A stretch of DNA of 64,000 nucleotides from assembly GCA_002189035.1 (NCBI GenBank), contig NEEC01000020.1, positions 1,116,001 to 1,180,000 on the forward strand. Reading direction: 5' to 3'. A model generated the notes under the pieces. That model had not been told where the DNA came from. It saw only the letters and a list, made by a program, of their open reading frames with translations, and ran no database searches. The position numbers were made by a program, and so were the translations under genes. This document shows, piece by piece, positions 34,992 through 48,095 of the stretch (its first letter is position 1; the number at the start of each line of letters is the position of its first letter). This stretch comes from Utricularia gibba (Eukaryota > Streptophyta > Magnoliopsida > Lamiales > Lentibulariaceae).

Positions 34992-36697
34992 TTCTGAACG
35001 GCAATGGTTTTGCAATTCACATAGCGCCTTCACTTCGTCGACCCAACGAAACGATCGATGCTAATTGAGACACCTCCTCTCAGAACTAGATCTCTAATAG
35101 ATCTGTACGAGTCAACACAACCAATATAGATGCCAAAATCAAACCTTCATGAATTTGCCAATGCAGTTGTGTCTGTAACAAAGCCCTTAATAAATGCTGA
35201 AGCACTTCAACTACCTCAATGGAGAAAGGTTAGGGAAGAATAAATTATGATGATCTAGAAGCACAAAACGTGGATACTGGCCAATTCACCAATCAGAGCC
35301 AATATCATAGGACTAAAATGGGTGTTCAAGGTCAAGATCAATGCAAATGGAACACTCCAAAAATACAAAGCCAGGTTAATAGTCAAAGGATATTCTCAAA
35401 AATATGGAATTAATTATTATAATACATTTGCTCCAGTTGTGAGATTTGATACCATCAGGCCACTAATAGCTATAGCTGCTCAAGAAAATTGGAACGTATA
35501 CCAAATGGATGTTTAAGTCAGCTTTCTTGAATGGTAAGTTGCAGGAAAAAAAATATATTGTGTGCAACCTATAGGTTTTGAACTAGTAGAAAACAAAATA
35601 TACCTAGTACTTAAGGCTCTGTATGGCCTGAAACAAGTACCTCGTGCTTGGTATGAGAAATTGGAGAAGGTATTACTCAACTTTGGTTTTGAAAAAAGCA
35701 AAAATGAGGCTGCCCTATTTACACTTCCACAAGAGAAATTTGGAATTTTGATAGTTGTGATATATGTAGATGATATCATGATTACAAGTAATGATTTGAA
35801 TCAAATTACCAAATTGAAGGAATTTGTGAAGAAAAAATTCGACATGGTAGACTTAAGAATATTACATCAATTCTTGGGAATGGAGGTGAAGCAACAACAA
35901 GAATAGATTTTTCTATGCCAAGAATTTGCTAAGCAAGTTTGGGTTTTCTGAGTATTCATATTTAATTGTTCCTATGCTTCAGACTACAAGTCAATGTGCA
36001 CAGAATTTGGAGAACCAATAGATCAGACACTCTATAGATCCAATGTTGGATCATTGATGCTTTTGACTAATACTTGTCTAGATATCATATTTGTAACTAG
36101 CTTATTATCCAAATTCATACATTGCCCACTGATGACTCATCTACAGTGTGCAGAAAGGGTATTGAGGTACCTAGCTGAAACCATGACACATGATCTATAT
36201 TATAACATAAGCAAGAAGGTTATGTATGGATTCGTTAACATAGATTTTGTTGGGGCTAATAATTTTAGAAGCACCTCTGGTTATTTATTCAAATATACCT
36301 CACATAGAGTATGTTGGACCTCCAAAAAACAACAAATGTCTAATCAACCCAGAGGCAGAATATGTTGCTGCTTCCTTTGATGGAAATCAAGTTAGTTGGC
36401 TAAAGAAAATGCTCAGTGATATTGGAAGAAAGGAGTTCAATCCAACAATGTTTTATTGTGATTCTAAGAGGGTCATAGACATGATCAAGGATCATGTGCT
36501 TCATGGAAGAATGAAGCATATATCGATGAAGTATCACTGTATTTGTGAGAAGCAAAAGAACGATGAATTAAAGTTCATATACTACAATTCTGGTGATCAA
36601 GTTGCTGATATTTTCACCAAGGCACTACCTCTCAATCAATTTGAGAAATGAGAAGTGAGCTAGGTTTAGTGTATAGTAAAACACACACAGGGGAGCT

Positions 36698-36871
36698 TGT
36701 TAAGATTGAGTGTTCGCTCAATCAAAGCTAATCGAGTTGAGTTGTTTGTGACATGTTTCAAGAATATTTGCTACACATATCAAGTAGGAGTTGCATTGTT
36801 GAACGAACTGTTGCTAATCTAGAAGATACCTTTGGAGCATTGAAATAATATCAAGTAATAAAAACTATACA
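36698..36871 (+). repeat. 3' LTR of the copia element
   Basis: Begins TGTTAAGATTGAG immediately after the purine-rich ACACACACAGGGGAGCT (36681-36697) and ends near ACTATACA. It pairs with the 5' LTR. The last 15 bases differ strongly between the two LTRs, so the exact end and the target duplication are not certain. Confidence 0.75.
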
Positions 36872-37299
36872 ACCATTGGAAGTGAGCAACTCGATCAGCC
36901 CTGGTTTCGTGAGTTTAGTTGTGCTATTGAGATCTGAAACGTGATCTCATTAGAGCCTATTTTCATGTGAAGTTTGTTGCGTTTGGTGTGTATAAAAGCT
37001 GATATCCACAGCTTGTATTATCATTCTTTTCGTTGCAATAAATTTGTTCTTTATTTAATTACTCAATTTAACCGAAAACCCTCCTTTTTTGTTGTTTTTC
37101 TTGCACGATTACTTGTGATAGTTCATCCTATTTTTTCTATCAAGCCCCATAACAACAAGTATTCATAAGATGGCACCGCCAATTGTCGTAAAATGTCAAG
37201 AAGAGAAGGTTTAAATTGATAGAAAAAGTAATAGATATTAGGGGAAAATTCTTACTTTCTTCCACAGCGAACAACTTGATAACCATTGGTGCCTAGTTC
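36872..37299. other. Intergenic, no gene seen
   Basis: Flank of the copia element. GGCACCGCCAATTGTCGT at about 37172 resembles boundary strings seen near plant LTR retrotransposon primer-binding sites, but there is no accompanying LTR pair. Confidence 0.3.
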
Positions 37300-38060
37300 G
37301 TTTTAGGTGCTCATGCCTTGAGCACTATTTCACTTGTAGGCTTCCTTGGTAAGATGTCTCTATGACACGTCTAGTCGCTAAATGTATCACATGTTGTTGG
37401 CGATCTAGGAAAGTGCCCTAAGCTTTCTTCCCTAGTGCATTTAGGCTTTTGTGGGAGTGTTGGCTTTTTGCTCCCTTATCGACTCTTCGCACGTAGGCAC
37501 TGCTACCCGAACACTTCATTCCTAGGCTTGTCTTCCCAAGTCCTTACCATGTAGGTGCTGCTATCCAAGGACTAGGTTTCTATGCTATCCTTTTGAGTCT
37601 CTACACTCAAGTGTTGCGACCGAGCACTTCATTTCTAGTTATTTCCTTGTCTAAGTTTTCACCACGTAGGTGTTCTCCCACCCGAGCACTTCCTTTTTGG
37701 GCTTTCGTGGTGTAGACATCTCACCTAAACCTTCAATATGAAGAGATCCCCTTCTTTCCAAGCATTTTCATTGAGGACACCCCACATCCAGCATGCTTCT
37801 CCAACCAAATGCTTCCTATCTAAGCCTTCTTTTCAAAGGGAACATCTACTCGAGCACCTTCTATTCGGGTTTTCTTTTTTTACACGATTGTATCTTCAGG
37901 TTGTTCCTACCTCGATTACTTCCTCACGAGTCTTTGTCATGCAATGCAATTATTGCTATCCAAGCACCTCCTTCCTTAGTTGTAATCACATGAGCATTTC
38001 TTCCTAAACATTTACTACCTCTTTGGGCATTGATATCCAATCACTATCTTACCCATGGGC
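37300..38060. repeat. Degenerate minisatellite, about 57-59-bp unit
   Basis: A unit beginning CACGTAGGTGCTGCTACCCG, followed by AGCACTTCCTT and CTAGGCTTTC-like text, repeats at 37489, 37548, 37603 and 37662. It continues in decayed form through about 38060 (GAGCACC, GCATTTC and TATCCAAGCAC boxes), and weaker copies precede it from about 37300. The short open frames at 37738-38007 fall inside it and are not genes. Confidence 0.65.
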
Positions 38061-38971
38061 CCTTCTATCCGGGTATTTGTCTACTCACCACTATTACCTT
38101 GATTATTTCACTATGTTGCAAGGTCGATTGAAGAGAAAGCTTTTAACTTCAAAACAATTTAATTAATAAACCTTTTCAAAATCTGAAGCACAATTTAATT
38201 TTAAGTGCAATGGCAACATGTTAAAGAAATTATTAAAAACCCGTTTTTTATATACCATCCGAACCCAATTTTTTTTCAAGTCTGACCGGGTTTTAAAGTA
38301 TAGATCCTAATTGTATTCTATTTTCTTTACGATCTATACTACACCTAAGGAGCGTTCCAAGAGGCCTAGCTCTGGCCTCAAGTCATCCGGTATGACCCTC
38401 ACAACTATGAGGTTGAAAGGGGCACACTTAGAAGCCTAGTTTAAAGCCCATCGATTGTCAACTCAGACGTTTCGAGGTCCATGGCGCTACAGTTCAAGGA
38501 CGTAAATGAGGCCTCGTCCAGCAGCAGAGCTCAAGGGATCGCTGGACGAGATCTCGCAAGGGGAAATTCCCTTTTGAGGAAAACTGGCCGACCCAAATGG
38601 GATAATGATGTAATTGCATAATTATTGCTATGGCAGCAAGGTACAAATGCAGTACATGGACCTCCCTCAACTCAAACAAGCACACTGGATCAGCATAAAA
38701 TGGATCATGGCAATCGAGCTTTTTGTCTGCAGCAGAAAATTGCTTTATTTAGCTTCACCTGAAACTCGGGTCTCATGATTTCTCCTGGTGTGTATCATTC
38801 ACAAAGACTAGGGTTACACACCTCGTATAATTCATGTTTTGATATATGGCCTGAAAGCAAAAGAAAACCTTCAGCCTCCGTGAATAGAAGACAACAGATG
38901 CACATACATACAAGCTGCTACTCGGAAGAAATTAAGTGGAACCTAACCAACGACCTTAATGTATCAGACAG
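38061..38971. other. 3' flank of UPL7, no further gene seen
   Basis: The portion near 38700-38971 is likely UPL7 3' UTR. The frame 38494-38685 on the minus strand has no recognised features. Confidence 0.4.
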
Positions 38972-41900
38972 CTAAGAAAGCTCAAACCCCGCATTTGAAT
39001 TGATGGCATATAAAAGCTTTGCTCTCAAAGTGCTTGCACGACTGTAAGTAGGAAGCTGTGCAAGATGGAGTCACAATAACAAACAATATGTTATTTTTAA
39101 TTAACTTCTGGCTTTTTTCTGCTTATTGATTGGAACGGCAAATGGCATCATGAAGGCACCTTTAATGTGTTATAACATGTTGAAGATGATGGAAGCCGGT
39201 CCACATCTTGTCCCCCAAACGAAGCCCAAAGTGGAACATCGCAGATTACCTGCAACAACTTCCTAGTTATTGTGCAGTGTGTTCATAATTCTTTCATAAT
39301 TTTAATATATCAGATGAGACTGAGACATTTGCTGGCACTGTTTTGGGGTTCCCCTGATTTATTATCAACCAAAGTTCAACTTGACAATTAACAACAACTA
39401 CCTTATGGATGGTAAAAGCTGGCTGAAGATGTTTGAACCCAAGCAATGGTGCACGAGAACAGCTTGTTACGAACTTGAGAAGCATGCACCGTTCTCTTGG
39501 TTCGAATCCTGCAAACACCTAGGAAGAACCCCCCGAAAAGGAAAGTTGAATCATTTTGCCACCATAATGTTAGCAACATTTAGACAAAAATAACCTACTG
39601 AACTCCATGAGCAACCACCTAGGGGGTTTTACCTCCCAAAATAACTTAACCGTCCGACTGCCTTCAGTATACCCTCCAGTATATTGAGTGTTCCTCCTCA
39701 AGTCATCAACATCAATGTCATGCTTCCCTCCGGATAACAACTTTCAGAAACAAACAGTCATAACTATGTAATCAACATGAAAGGATGATAAGAAATGACA
39801 TGTGCAATAAGACAAGCAGAATCAGCTAAGTTGACATTCCGTGCAAAGATGATCATAAACCACATTCCAATTGACAGTTTATATTCTGAATGAACGGAAA
39901 AAAAACCTATTTTATATGATCTTCTCCAGGAAGCAAACTGATCCAGTGGGTCAAGTGTTTTTGAAAACACAAATACAAATATAAATGCAAATACCTGGTT
40001 AAATTCATTCGCATTGAATAGCTTCAGCCAAGATGGAGATATTAAATCCGTTAACCCCAGATAAAAGGCATTAGAAAAAGGAAGTACCTAGGAGGAAACA
40101 AGAGCAATAAGAAATAAGGACCCATATTTTAGGAACACAACCATAAATATACCTGTCGGTTAAGTTTATAATCTGCCATGCAATGAACATACTGCAATTT
40201 GTTGTCATTAGTAACACAGATATCCTTGCCCCCAGGCTTGAGTTCAATGACATGTCGTTTTCCTAATGACTCTTCAGTAACAGTGAAATCCAATGAAAGA
40301 TCTTTCACATCACCGTCATAGTGCTGCATGCAATATATTATGGGAAATCAGAATACTCCATAGGCAACCTCCAGAATCTAATGCATGCAAGGGAAGAAAT
40401 ATCATCTAAGAGATCACTCAGACACCACTGAGACTTTCCACGAGTTATATAATTTAATTATAATAATGTGTAAGTGTTTACTTTAAACTTCAATATGACA
40501 GTGGTACTCACCTTCACATACATGAGATTCCTATAAAGCTCTGGATCAAGAGTCGCAAGTTCATCCAGAAAACTATACCGGCCCAGCACTTTCTGCACAA
40601 ATACATTAGAAAAATAGAAGTCCAGTAGGATTCCTTCATAGAGAGCTTTGCCAACAATTCTTCCAATAAAACCAATCATCTGTAAACCGTTGTCCAAATA
40701 TCTTGCAACAGTATTTGGCATTAGAAGTCTCTCAGAAGTTGACGTCTGGGAGAATAGCCCATACCTAAAAAAGCATGCCATACTTTCACAATCCAATAAA
40801 TTTAATGGGGTCAGACTTCAGTAAAACATCATGAGTAGGAAAATTGTTACTCTGGTGAAAATGCAGATTTTGAAATGTCTGTCCAAAATTCCTTTGACAA
40901 CCCACCATAGTCAAGGCCAGCCTCCGGGAGCCCAGACTGGCCAACAAATGAAACATGAATTTTGGACTTCAGCCTGGAACCAAGTGAATTCAGCTGTTGA
41001 AAACCATCTTCGAGAAGATGATTACGACGAACAACTATCTCAATAGAATGTGAACCATGTCCAATGCCTTCCCCAGACATTCTTCTTGACACCTTGTCCA
41101 TGCTGATAAATTCTCTGAACATTTTTACCCTGCCAAATTTGGCATTTTTCCAGACAAATTAATCCGATAACAACAAGCAGACACATGAATAGGCCATGGA
41201 GGAAATTAGATGTGTATTTTCATCATCAATGCTAAAACTAGCCCAAAGTGCGGTCTCTACCTTTCATCAAATGGGAATACATGCGGCAAGGTGGTAATAA
41301 GGGAACCCAATCTTGAGGATTGCTCTGCGTTGGAGAATCCTTCACACACCCCAGCAGCAATAGAAATTGGAATCCTACTGGCTTTTCCTGGAGAAAGCCA
41401 CAAAGATGAATAACAGAATTGCCTCCTACAGTCCCGTTCATACAATAGATGTAGGCAACGAATTGCAGAATTCAGAAGGGCTGTGTTCTTGACTGTGATG
41501 ACACGGGACAGGGAATTGTATGCAAGTGTGTTCACCATCGATGCAATTTTTCTTTGATGCTCCAATGTAAAAGGTGTCTAATGAAAAGAAAAAAAATGCA
41601 GTATCACATTATACCACACATACATAAAGAATCTTCAGAGTTGGGAAGTACAACGCGAACGAACAAAAGAAAGTATAACTGACCTGCTTTTCATAAAATT
41701 CCACATCATCGAGAACTAGCAATAGATGTGAATAGCAAGAACAGAAGAGAAGAAGCAGACAAGAAATGTCCTTTCCTAAGCCTTCACTGCCTTGCCTTAG
41801 GTTCTCAATGCAAAACTCATCAAAGAGGTGTTCCTCATTATTAAAAGTATTAGACTGGCCGCCAAGTGAATCCACCAATAAGTTTTCTTCTGTTGACTTG

Positions 41901-44098
41901 CCAGTAATTTTATGGAGCATATTCACCCACTTGCTCATTTTATTAGCGTTAAACTTGTTTTGCCCTCTCTGAGAACGCTCATGCCCTTTATTACCAGTGG
42001 CATCTGCGTGAAATGCTTCTGTATTTACAGCAGTACTCTTTTCCTGAAACAAATGTTTTTCTATTTCAGCCCACAGGCTGAAAAGAAATCCAGGAGTGAA
42101 AGACAACAGATTGAGGACGGGCAAGGACTTGGGGACAGGATTCAATATCATACACAGGCGAAGAATTCCAGCATAGAACTTAGCTATGGCAAGCATCCCA
42201 TAATTATGATTGGTCAGTGAGTGATTACCACAGTCAAATTTATAAGAATCTTCTTGAAGATCCAGGAGTCCTTTAAGATGCCACTGTTGCCACACTGGAC
42301 TCAATATGTCTATATAGGATGGGAACCCACCTACTTCTTCATCCATATGAAAAATAAACTCAGCATGTGTATCATCATTACCGTGGATATCTCCATTTCT
42401 TATTCCAAACTGACTTTTTTTCTCCAAAGAAAGCAATAATGCATCTGTGAAAAGAGTAACTACTCGGAGATATGATGCAAGATTCAGGCCATCAGTGAAC
42501 TTTCCAGAATCCAGTGCACTCACGTTGAACCCTGTTCCAAGGTACACTATGTTGGCAAGGGCCCAACCAATAGGTGGTAGATGACTGCCGTTATCTTCAT
42601 GCTGATCCATCTCCATTATTTCCTTTGAAATCTTCTGTATTGAGGACTGTCATCACCTGCCATGGTTTGATAAGTCACCAAGTTCTTCAAGAAGGTAAAA
42701 GGCCTTAAAAAAGAGCTATCAAATATTTTGGCATAATATGTATAATGAACTGGTAAGATTAAAATAATAAACTACGAATCTTCCAGAGAAGTTACTTCAA
42801 AATTCACATCATAAAAAGGCAACTTGTTTCGAAGGAGAGATATTTGTGGGTCGGATCATAATAAAAGTACAAGCTTTGACAATGTCAGCTAAATCATACC
42901 AGCGATAATTCAAGGCATGGTGATATCACTGACGTGTGTCTGAATGCAGGTATAAGCATGGTAGGCAAACGATGAAAGAACCAAGGTATTGTAAGTAGGA
43001 ATACATAAAAATTCTCTACAATGCCCCCCAACACGTCATCATCATTCATGTCCACACCACTCAGATGGAATGCTCGTAAAGATAATGTTACTGCACTCGC
43101 TACCAACAAAAACCTCTCTTCTTTCTGATTAGGAAGCCCCTGCAAAGAAAAAGGAGCATCCAACTTGCACAAAAATTTCCTAATGCATGGATACAATCCA
43201 CCTCTTTTGCTGCCAACAACCATTACAACATTTTGTACAGCTTCATTTAAATCCCTAGGAACACCTCCAGGCATGCATTTCCAACCTTTGGGATCAGTTA
43301 AGAGAACACATAATCGCATTGCTGTTGATGTGAGAATAACATCCTGAATCCTTTGACGGGAGGGATCAAACCATGACAAAACAAACAAGCATAAAGAAAT
43401 TAATTTCTTGGTTTGATGAAACCATGCCTTCCTTTCCTCAGCATTCCCAATTGCCAGTAAACAAAAACCTTGATTTTTTCCTGCAAGCAAGCAGTATTAG
43501 AAATAAGAGCATCGAAAACAGAGAACCAAAATATTCTAGTGGCCTTACCTTTAGAAACCATATCCTCTATCATGACTCCGAAACACCTTATCATACACTC
43601 AGCATCCCGATCTTCAATATTACCAAGTCTTACGGATAAAATATGAATAAAGAAAAAAAAAGGCCTTAAGACTTTTTGTGATATCTGCACCCCAGATAGA
43701 GCACCCTTATAAATGCGCATCTCCCTTTCCCAGTCGTCACGAAGTATCAATGCCACCGACTTTATCTCATGATACCGCCTCCAGATCCTCTGATTGCAGG
43801 CCAAAGTAGTTACCGTAAAAAAACAGAGCTGAAAAGATATCTGATTAACAACAAGATTATTGCGCCTTTCACCTGAATGAGCGACACAGCCGCTGCCACT
43901 CTCCTGTTGTAGTTCCGGAGCTCTCTTTCTTGACTAAACTTCTCCAAAAGGGCATCCCGCGTTATCTCCTTGGCGCTAGCTCCACGAAGCGAAACCTGAT
44001 CAACAATTTAAGTTCAATTATCACCCAATTCACAAAAACAAAATACATAAAAATCAATCGGAAAATTTTAACACCAGGTGTTCACGAGGTTCATTCAT
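38972..44098 (-). CDS. UPL7: HECT E3 ubiquitin ligase UPL7
   Basis: UPL7 is a HECT-type E3 that receives ubiquitin on a catalytic Cys and passes it to substrates (family knowledge). Fourteen exons were read on the minus strand: 44098-44075, 43995-43873, 43789-43549, 43480-42900, 42646 (or 42634)-41684, 41577-41261, 41129-40851, 40764-40512, 40323-40153, 40087-39995, 39740-39633, 39518-39402, 39249-39160, 39055-38972. All phases close, giving about 1,145 residues, the usual family length. The start is MNEPREHL, followed by [11 protein letters not shown]. An IQ-like motif, [14 protein letters not shown], spans exons 2-3. The HECT domain begins around [20 protein letters not shown] and [12 protein letters not shown]; later blocks are [19 protein letters not shown] and [16 protein letters not shown]. 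The catalytic Cys is in [12 protein letters not shown] (codon 39175-39177). The C-terminus is NSNAGFELS. No frameshift is present. Confidence 0.95.
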
Positions 44099-47000
44099 CT
44101 TCCTTGATCAACCGATAGAGTAGAAAAAACCACAACAGCGAACACTAGAAGAACAGGTATTCCAAAATCCAAACACGCTTCTCCCATAAATCAGTCAACT
44201 CCATTGGGATAGTTCGCCATCATAATCGAGAGCCCCTCCTTCCAACGACGACGGCGAAGACAGTATGCGATTTGCTTGGTAATTCTTCAAAATCATAGTC
44301 AAATAACAAGATATTTCGATATTCTAAATTTTTTAAAATAAAAATTATGTTTTTTTATATTATAATATTTTTTAAAATTATTCTTTTAAAAAAAACAGTT
44401 ATAAACGTAATCTTCGTTTCCTCGTCATCCCACCACTTGATACAAAGTTCAATAATAAAACATTACTTTTAGATTTAGATTAGTAGAAGTGTATATGGAT
44501 TTAATTTATTTGATTATATATAAATAGAAATTATATATTTAAAGAACAGAAAAAGAATTTAATATATGTGTTAAAATTATTAGAATTTATTTTGATCAAT
44601 CCCATAATATATATACACATCTATTTTTAAAAAATTGCTGTTAAATTTTTTAAAAAAAAACAAAGTTTACAAAGAAAAAAAAACAAATACTATGATTTAA
44701 TTTATTAAAAATATTAAATATATATTATGATCGTAAATATACCACGTGAACACCATGATTATGATCGTAATTGTTATATAATTCATTAGATTTTCCTGTT
44801 TTTAGAATGATTTATGAAATATTAAATAATATGATTGATTCTAGAAATATAATAATAAGGTAATAAAAGTTAACTCACAAACAAAAATCATAGATCTTTT
44901 CGCAAAAAAAGATTTCATTTGATTGTGATGAAGAAAAACGAAAATTGGGTAGAAGTTCTAAAAACTTTAGAGAGAATTATTCAGCTTTATGGGATGTGTT
45001 TTTAATTTGGATTTAATAACATTAAACAGACTTGAGACAAGTTTATGGAAATCAAATATTGTCATACTCCTTTGTATGACATCATATATTTCTAATATAC
45101 AATCTTCACGATTTTACATTTTTTATATATTTGATCAATACCTTACTAAATGATTACCATTACCCATGATCAAACATGTTTAATTTTAGAATGCGTATCA
45201 AGAATCCTCCAACATGCTTGGAAAAAGATCATGTACAAAGTTTGGGTAATCATTTTACTTAAATTTTTTCTCTTACTATCCCATTGGTAACCAATGTAAA
45301 ATTCATTTAAGATGATTTTGTCACTCTTTCTTATGCAGGGCCTTATAACAAATAAGGTGAGAAAATTAGTAACCTGGAAAAAATAGAAAATTTGAGAATG
45401 TTCTGTTCATTCATCAAAGAAAAAATTTTCATTAAAAATATTTAAAAAATGAAATAAGAGCACAAATGAAGTTATATGAACTCTAGAGGAATGCTTCTCC
45501 TTCTTTATATGATCTACTTTGCTAAAAAAATTAATTCTTATTTTCTTTCTTTCTTCTTATAAAGGTGGGTGAATAAACAAGACTTTTCCTTTTTACTGTA
45601 TTTTTCTAACCATATCCCCTCTTAGCGACAAGATATGCTCTTATGTTGACGAGAAGCCACTGATACTCATCAAACAGTCGGACTTGATAAGGTGCCAGAT
45701 GAAACCTGCACCTCATTCGGACAATCGAAGGGAGAGATCCCTATCAGTCTATCAGACACGTATTAGGTTGATATCTAGTGAATGAAGGCATGTCGGGCGG
45801 ACCATTCTTTCTTCCTATTAACTGCACAAATTTTGCCCATGCCACTGGATGACAAGGAGCATAGCGGATCTTCATGGGATTAAGAGGATCTCTTACAGGG
45901 AGCGAAGGTTATTTTCCTTTCCCATAACACTAGTCCTTTGAGCTCCAAATGAATATTGGTTCTGCTGCAAGATTAACTTCATTGCCAGAAAGAAGTTTCT
46001 TAGATGAGATAATGAAGCATTCATCGATAGAGGTTGCTCATGAAAGGAGGATCTTTTATCTGCAAGAGCTATCATGGAAACTAATCACATGAGGCACTTA
46101 AGACAGCATCTGAATAATATATTTTTTATAGCTCTGGAAAAGAAGCTCCATGATTATACCTAATTATACATTTTCAAGTTTCGAGACACCGTTTTGTCTT
46201 CCCATCCTTTAATAGGGACAAGTTTCAGAATTTCCATTGTAGTGCTTCCCTAATTTTCTAAAAACTCTCTCCATGACTATAGTTGAATCCTCAACATCCT
46301 ACTCGTATGACAATAGGGTTAAAGGGGCTAGTGTTATAGGAGAACTAACAAGGTAGTAAGACTGACACATACATGTATATATACATTAAAAAAAAAAAGC
46401 AACAACAAATTTGTGAAATGAGGAGATATATAAAAGGAGAAATATGAGTTTTAGCAGATTTAAAACGCCATCACGTATAACAGGTATCTAAAACACCATC
46501 ATTGATGGTGACTTCTCTAAGATGCCATCAATCATATCGCCACTCGTTGCACATGCCAAAGCATCATTACTAATGTTGCATAATATTATTAATATAATAT
46601 TTTCCACTTGGGCATGGAGAGTGAGGCCAAATGTTGAAATCTTTATTTGATAATAAAGACCCATGGTCATGTCGGAGAAAATAAGGGACAAGTGTTGGAA
46701 TCATGTGAAAAAGGAGATTTGAAGAGAAGAGAGTGGGGAGAAATGATCGAGAATGAAAAGAAAGTAACATGCGCATCAAGAAGAAGGAATGTAGTGTGTA
46801 AGTTGCTCAATTATGATCCCTGTTAAGTAGCATTAATTAATGAGTTTGGAAGTCCATGAAATTCCATCCCACTGATGTAGAAGATGAGATGTATGTTGTC
46901 CTTGATGGGTAAACGTGTGTATGGTTGCAGGAATTACATAAATTACATAACTCGGTTACCTTAGCAGTAGTGTAAATGGTGGAATTTCAATCTAACTTGA

Positions 47001-48095
47001 TTTAATATCGATCTAAAAATTGACGGATTTTAAGGAAAATTTTTTAAATCATTAGAAGGATTGGAGCCAATTAAAATCATACATAAATAAAGATAAAAGG
47101 AATGATTGACTATGATACTCAAATTTTTATTCTTTTTAGGTGCATGAGCTATTTATGAATTTTATACGATTTTTTATTTTTAAAGATTGAGCTTTTTCAC
47201 TGTCTTATTTGATCATTTTTGTAGTTTTGATGTCTGGTTTCCAAAATAAAAAGAATGGTTTTGTTTTGAACTTTGAGGAAAGAAATATATTTTTTGCAAG
47301 AAAATATTACTTGAAAGAATTTACTTTCAAATATTTAAAAAAAAACCATATTTTTTTTTAATGAATGATACCTTGTATGTCTTTTTTTGTTTTGAATGAA
47401 AAACTCTTCCTTGTAGCTTGTAAACACGTAAGAATCAGGCATTTTCATAATGTATAAGTAGTTTTATATGATATGGCATAATGCTTTTGGTAAGTTAAAG
47501 ATGGATTTGTTAGTCCATGTTGCGTAAGGTGCACTACTCAATCCGCTAGGTTGGTTGGTTGGTTGAGGGGGGTTGGTACACAACATGAGGTAGATTAAAG
47601 GGTTTGGAGAGTGTTTTTCCAAAAAGAATCACAACAAAAGATGAGCTACTTTTGGAAAATAAATAAATAAATCAATATTCTGTAAAATTTTTAGAATTTA
47701 TTTTTATTTTTTTATAATTATTTTAAAAAAGTAAAAATAAGAATTAAAAGTAATCTATTTTTTTATTTTTTTAAAAATAATTTGTGTAGTACAATTTTAA
47801 AAGTATTTTTGATAAAATTATTTTTATCAATTAATAATATTCTAAAACAAAATTATTTTTACTTTTTGAAAATTAGAAATAAACTTTAAAAATTTTTCAA
47901 AGTAATGCTTAAATACATCAAATAAAAGTATTTTGACTTGTCGCAGTCCGTCTTTTTTGAAAAATATGAAATAATAATAATAGTAAGGGGAACAACCTTG
48001 AACGAAGTAGGTTGGTTGGGTTTTATTTGAGGCTCCTGCCCAGCACCCACCCTCTGCAGCCTGCCTTCTTCCTGGATCCGGGAGCTACTCTTACT
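44099..48095. other. Divergent intergenic region between UPL7 and the phosphate translocator
   Basis: The first 200 bases probably hold the UPL7 leader and promoter. From 44270 to 47990 the DNA is AT-rich with no recognised proteins. Around 45600-46320 composition is more balanced and may be a retroelement or LTR relic, but no paired copy or coding block was found. A GGTT microsatellite lies at about 47545-47562. The translocator promoter should lie just before 48096. Confidence 0.4.

Larger units (their letters stand above)
31732..36871 (+). mobile_element. Ty1/copia LTR retrotransposon, both LTRs, decayed, with organelle-DNA insertion
   Basis: About 5.1 kb. Blocks in order: 5' LTR, primer-binding-site-like TGGTATCGGAG (31914-31924), gag with zinc knuckle CSKCNQLGHVNKVCK (about 32730-32775), and protease region LVESSCSAHIIGDERYF (about 32950). 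Integrase follows with Asp in VYFDVCGS, Asp in YTDNGDEF and Glu in NGVVEQRN (33520-33850). Next come about 0.4 kb of foreign DNA, reverse transcriptase with VIYVDDIMITSN (about 35758-35795), RNase H with EAEYVAAS and VADIFTKALP (36350-36640), a polypurine tract and the 3' LTR. Multiple stops and frame changes (for example one extra T after QMDV at 35516) mean it is not active. Without the insertion it would be about 4.7 kb, a normal copia length. Confidence 0.88.

Noticed and set aside
36872-37170. Small frame 36974-37168 next to the copia LTR
   Set aside because: No recognisable domain; the sequence is flanking DNA of the element.
39481-39520. GGTTCGAATCC resembling a tRNA B box
   Set aside because: It is the reverse complement of the UPL7 exon encoding GFEPRER and has no tRNA context.
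47545-47575. GGTT/GGGG run as telomere-like repeat
   Set aside because: The units are GGTT rather than the plant telomere unit TTTAGGG, and the run is very short.
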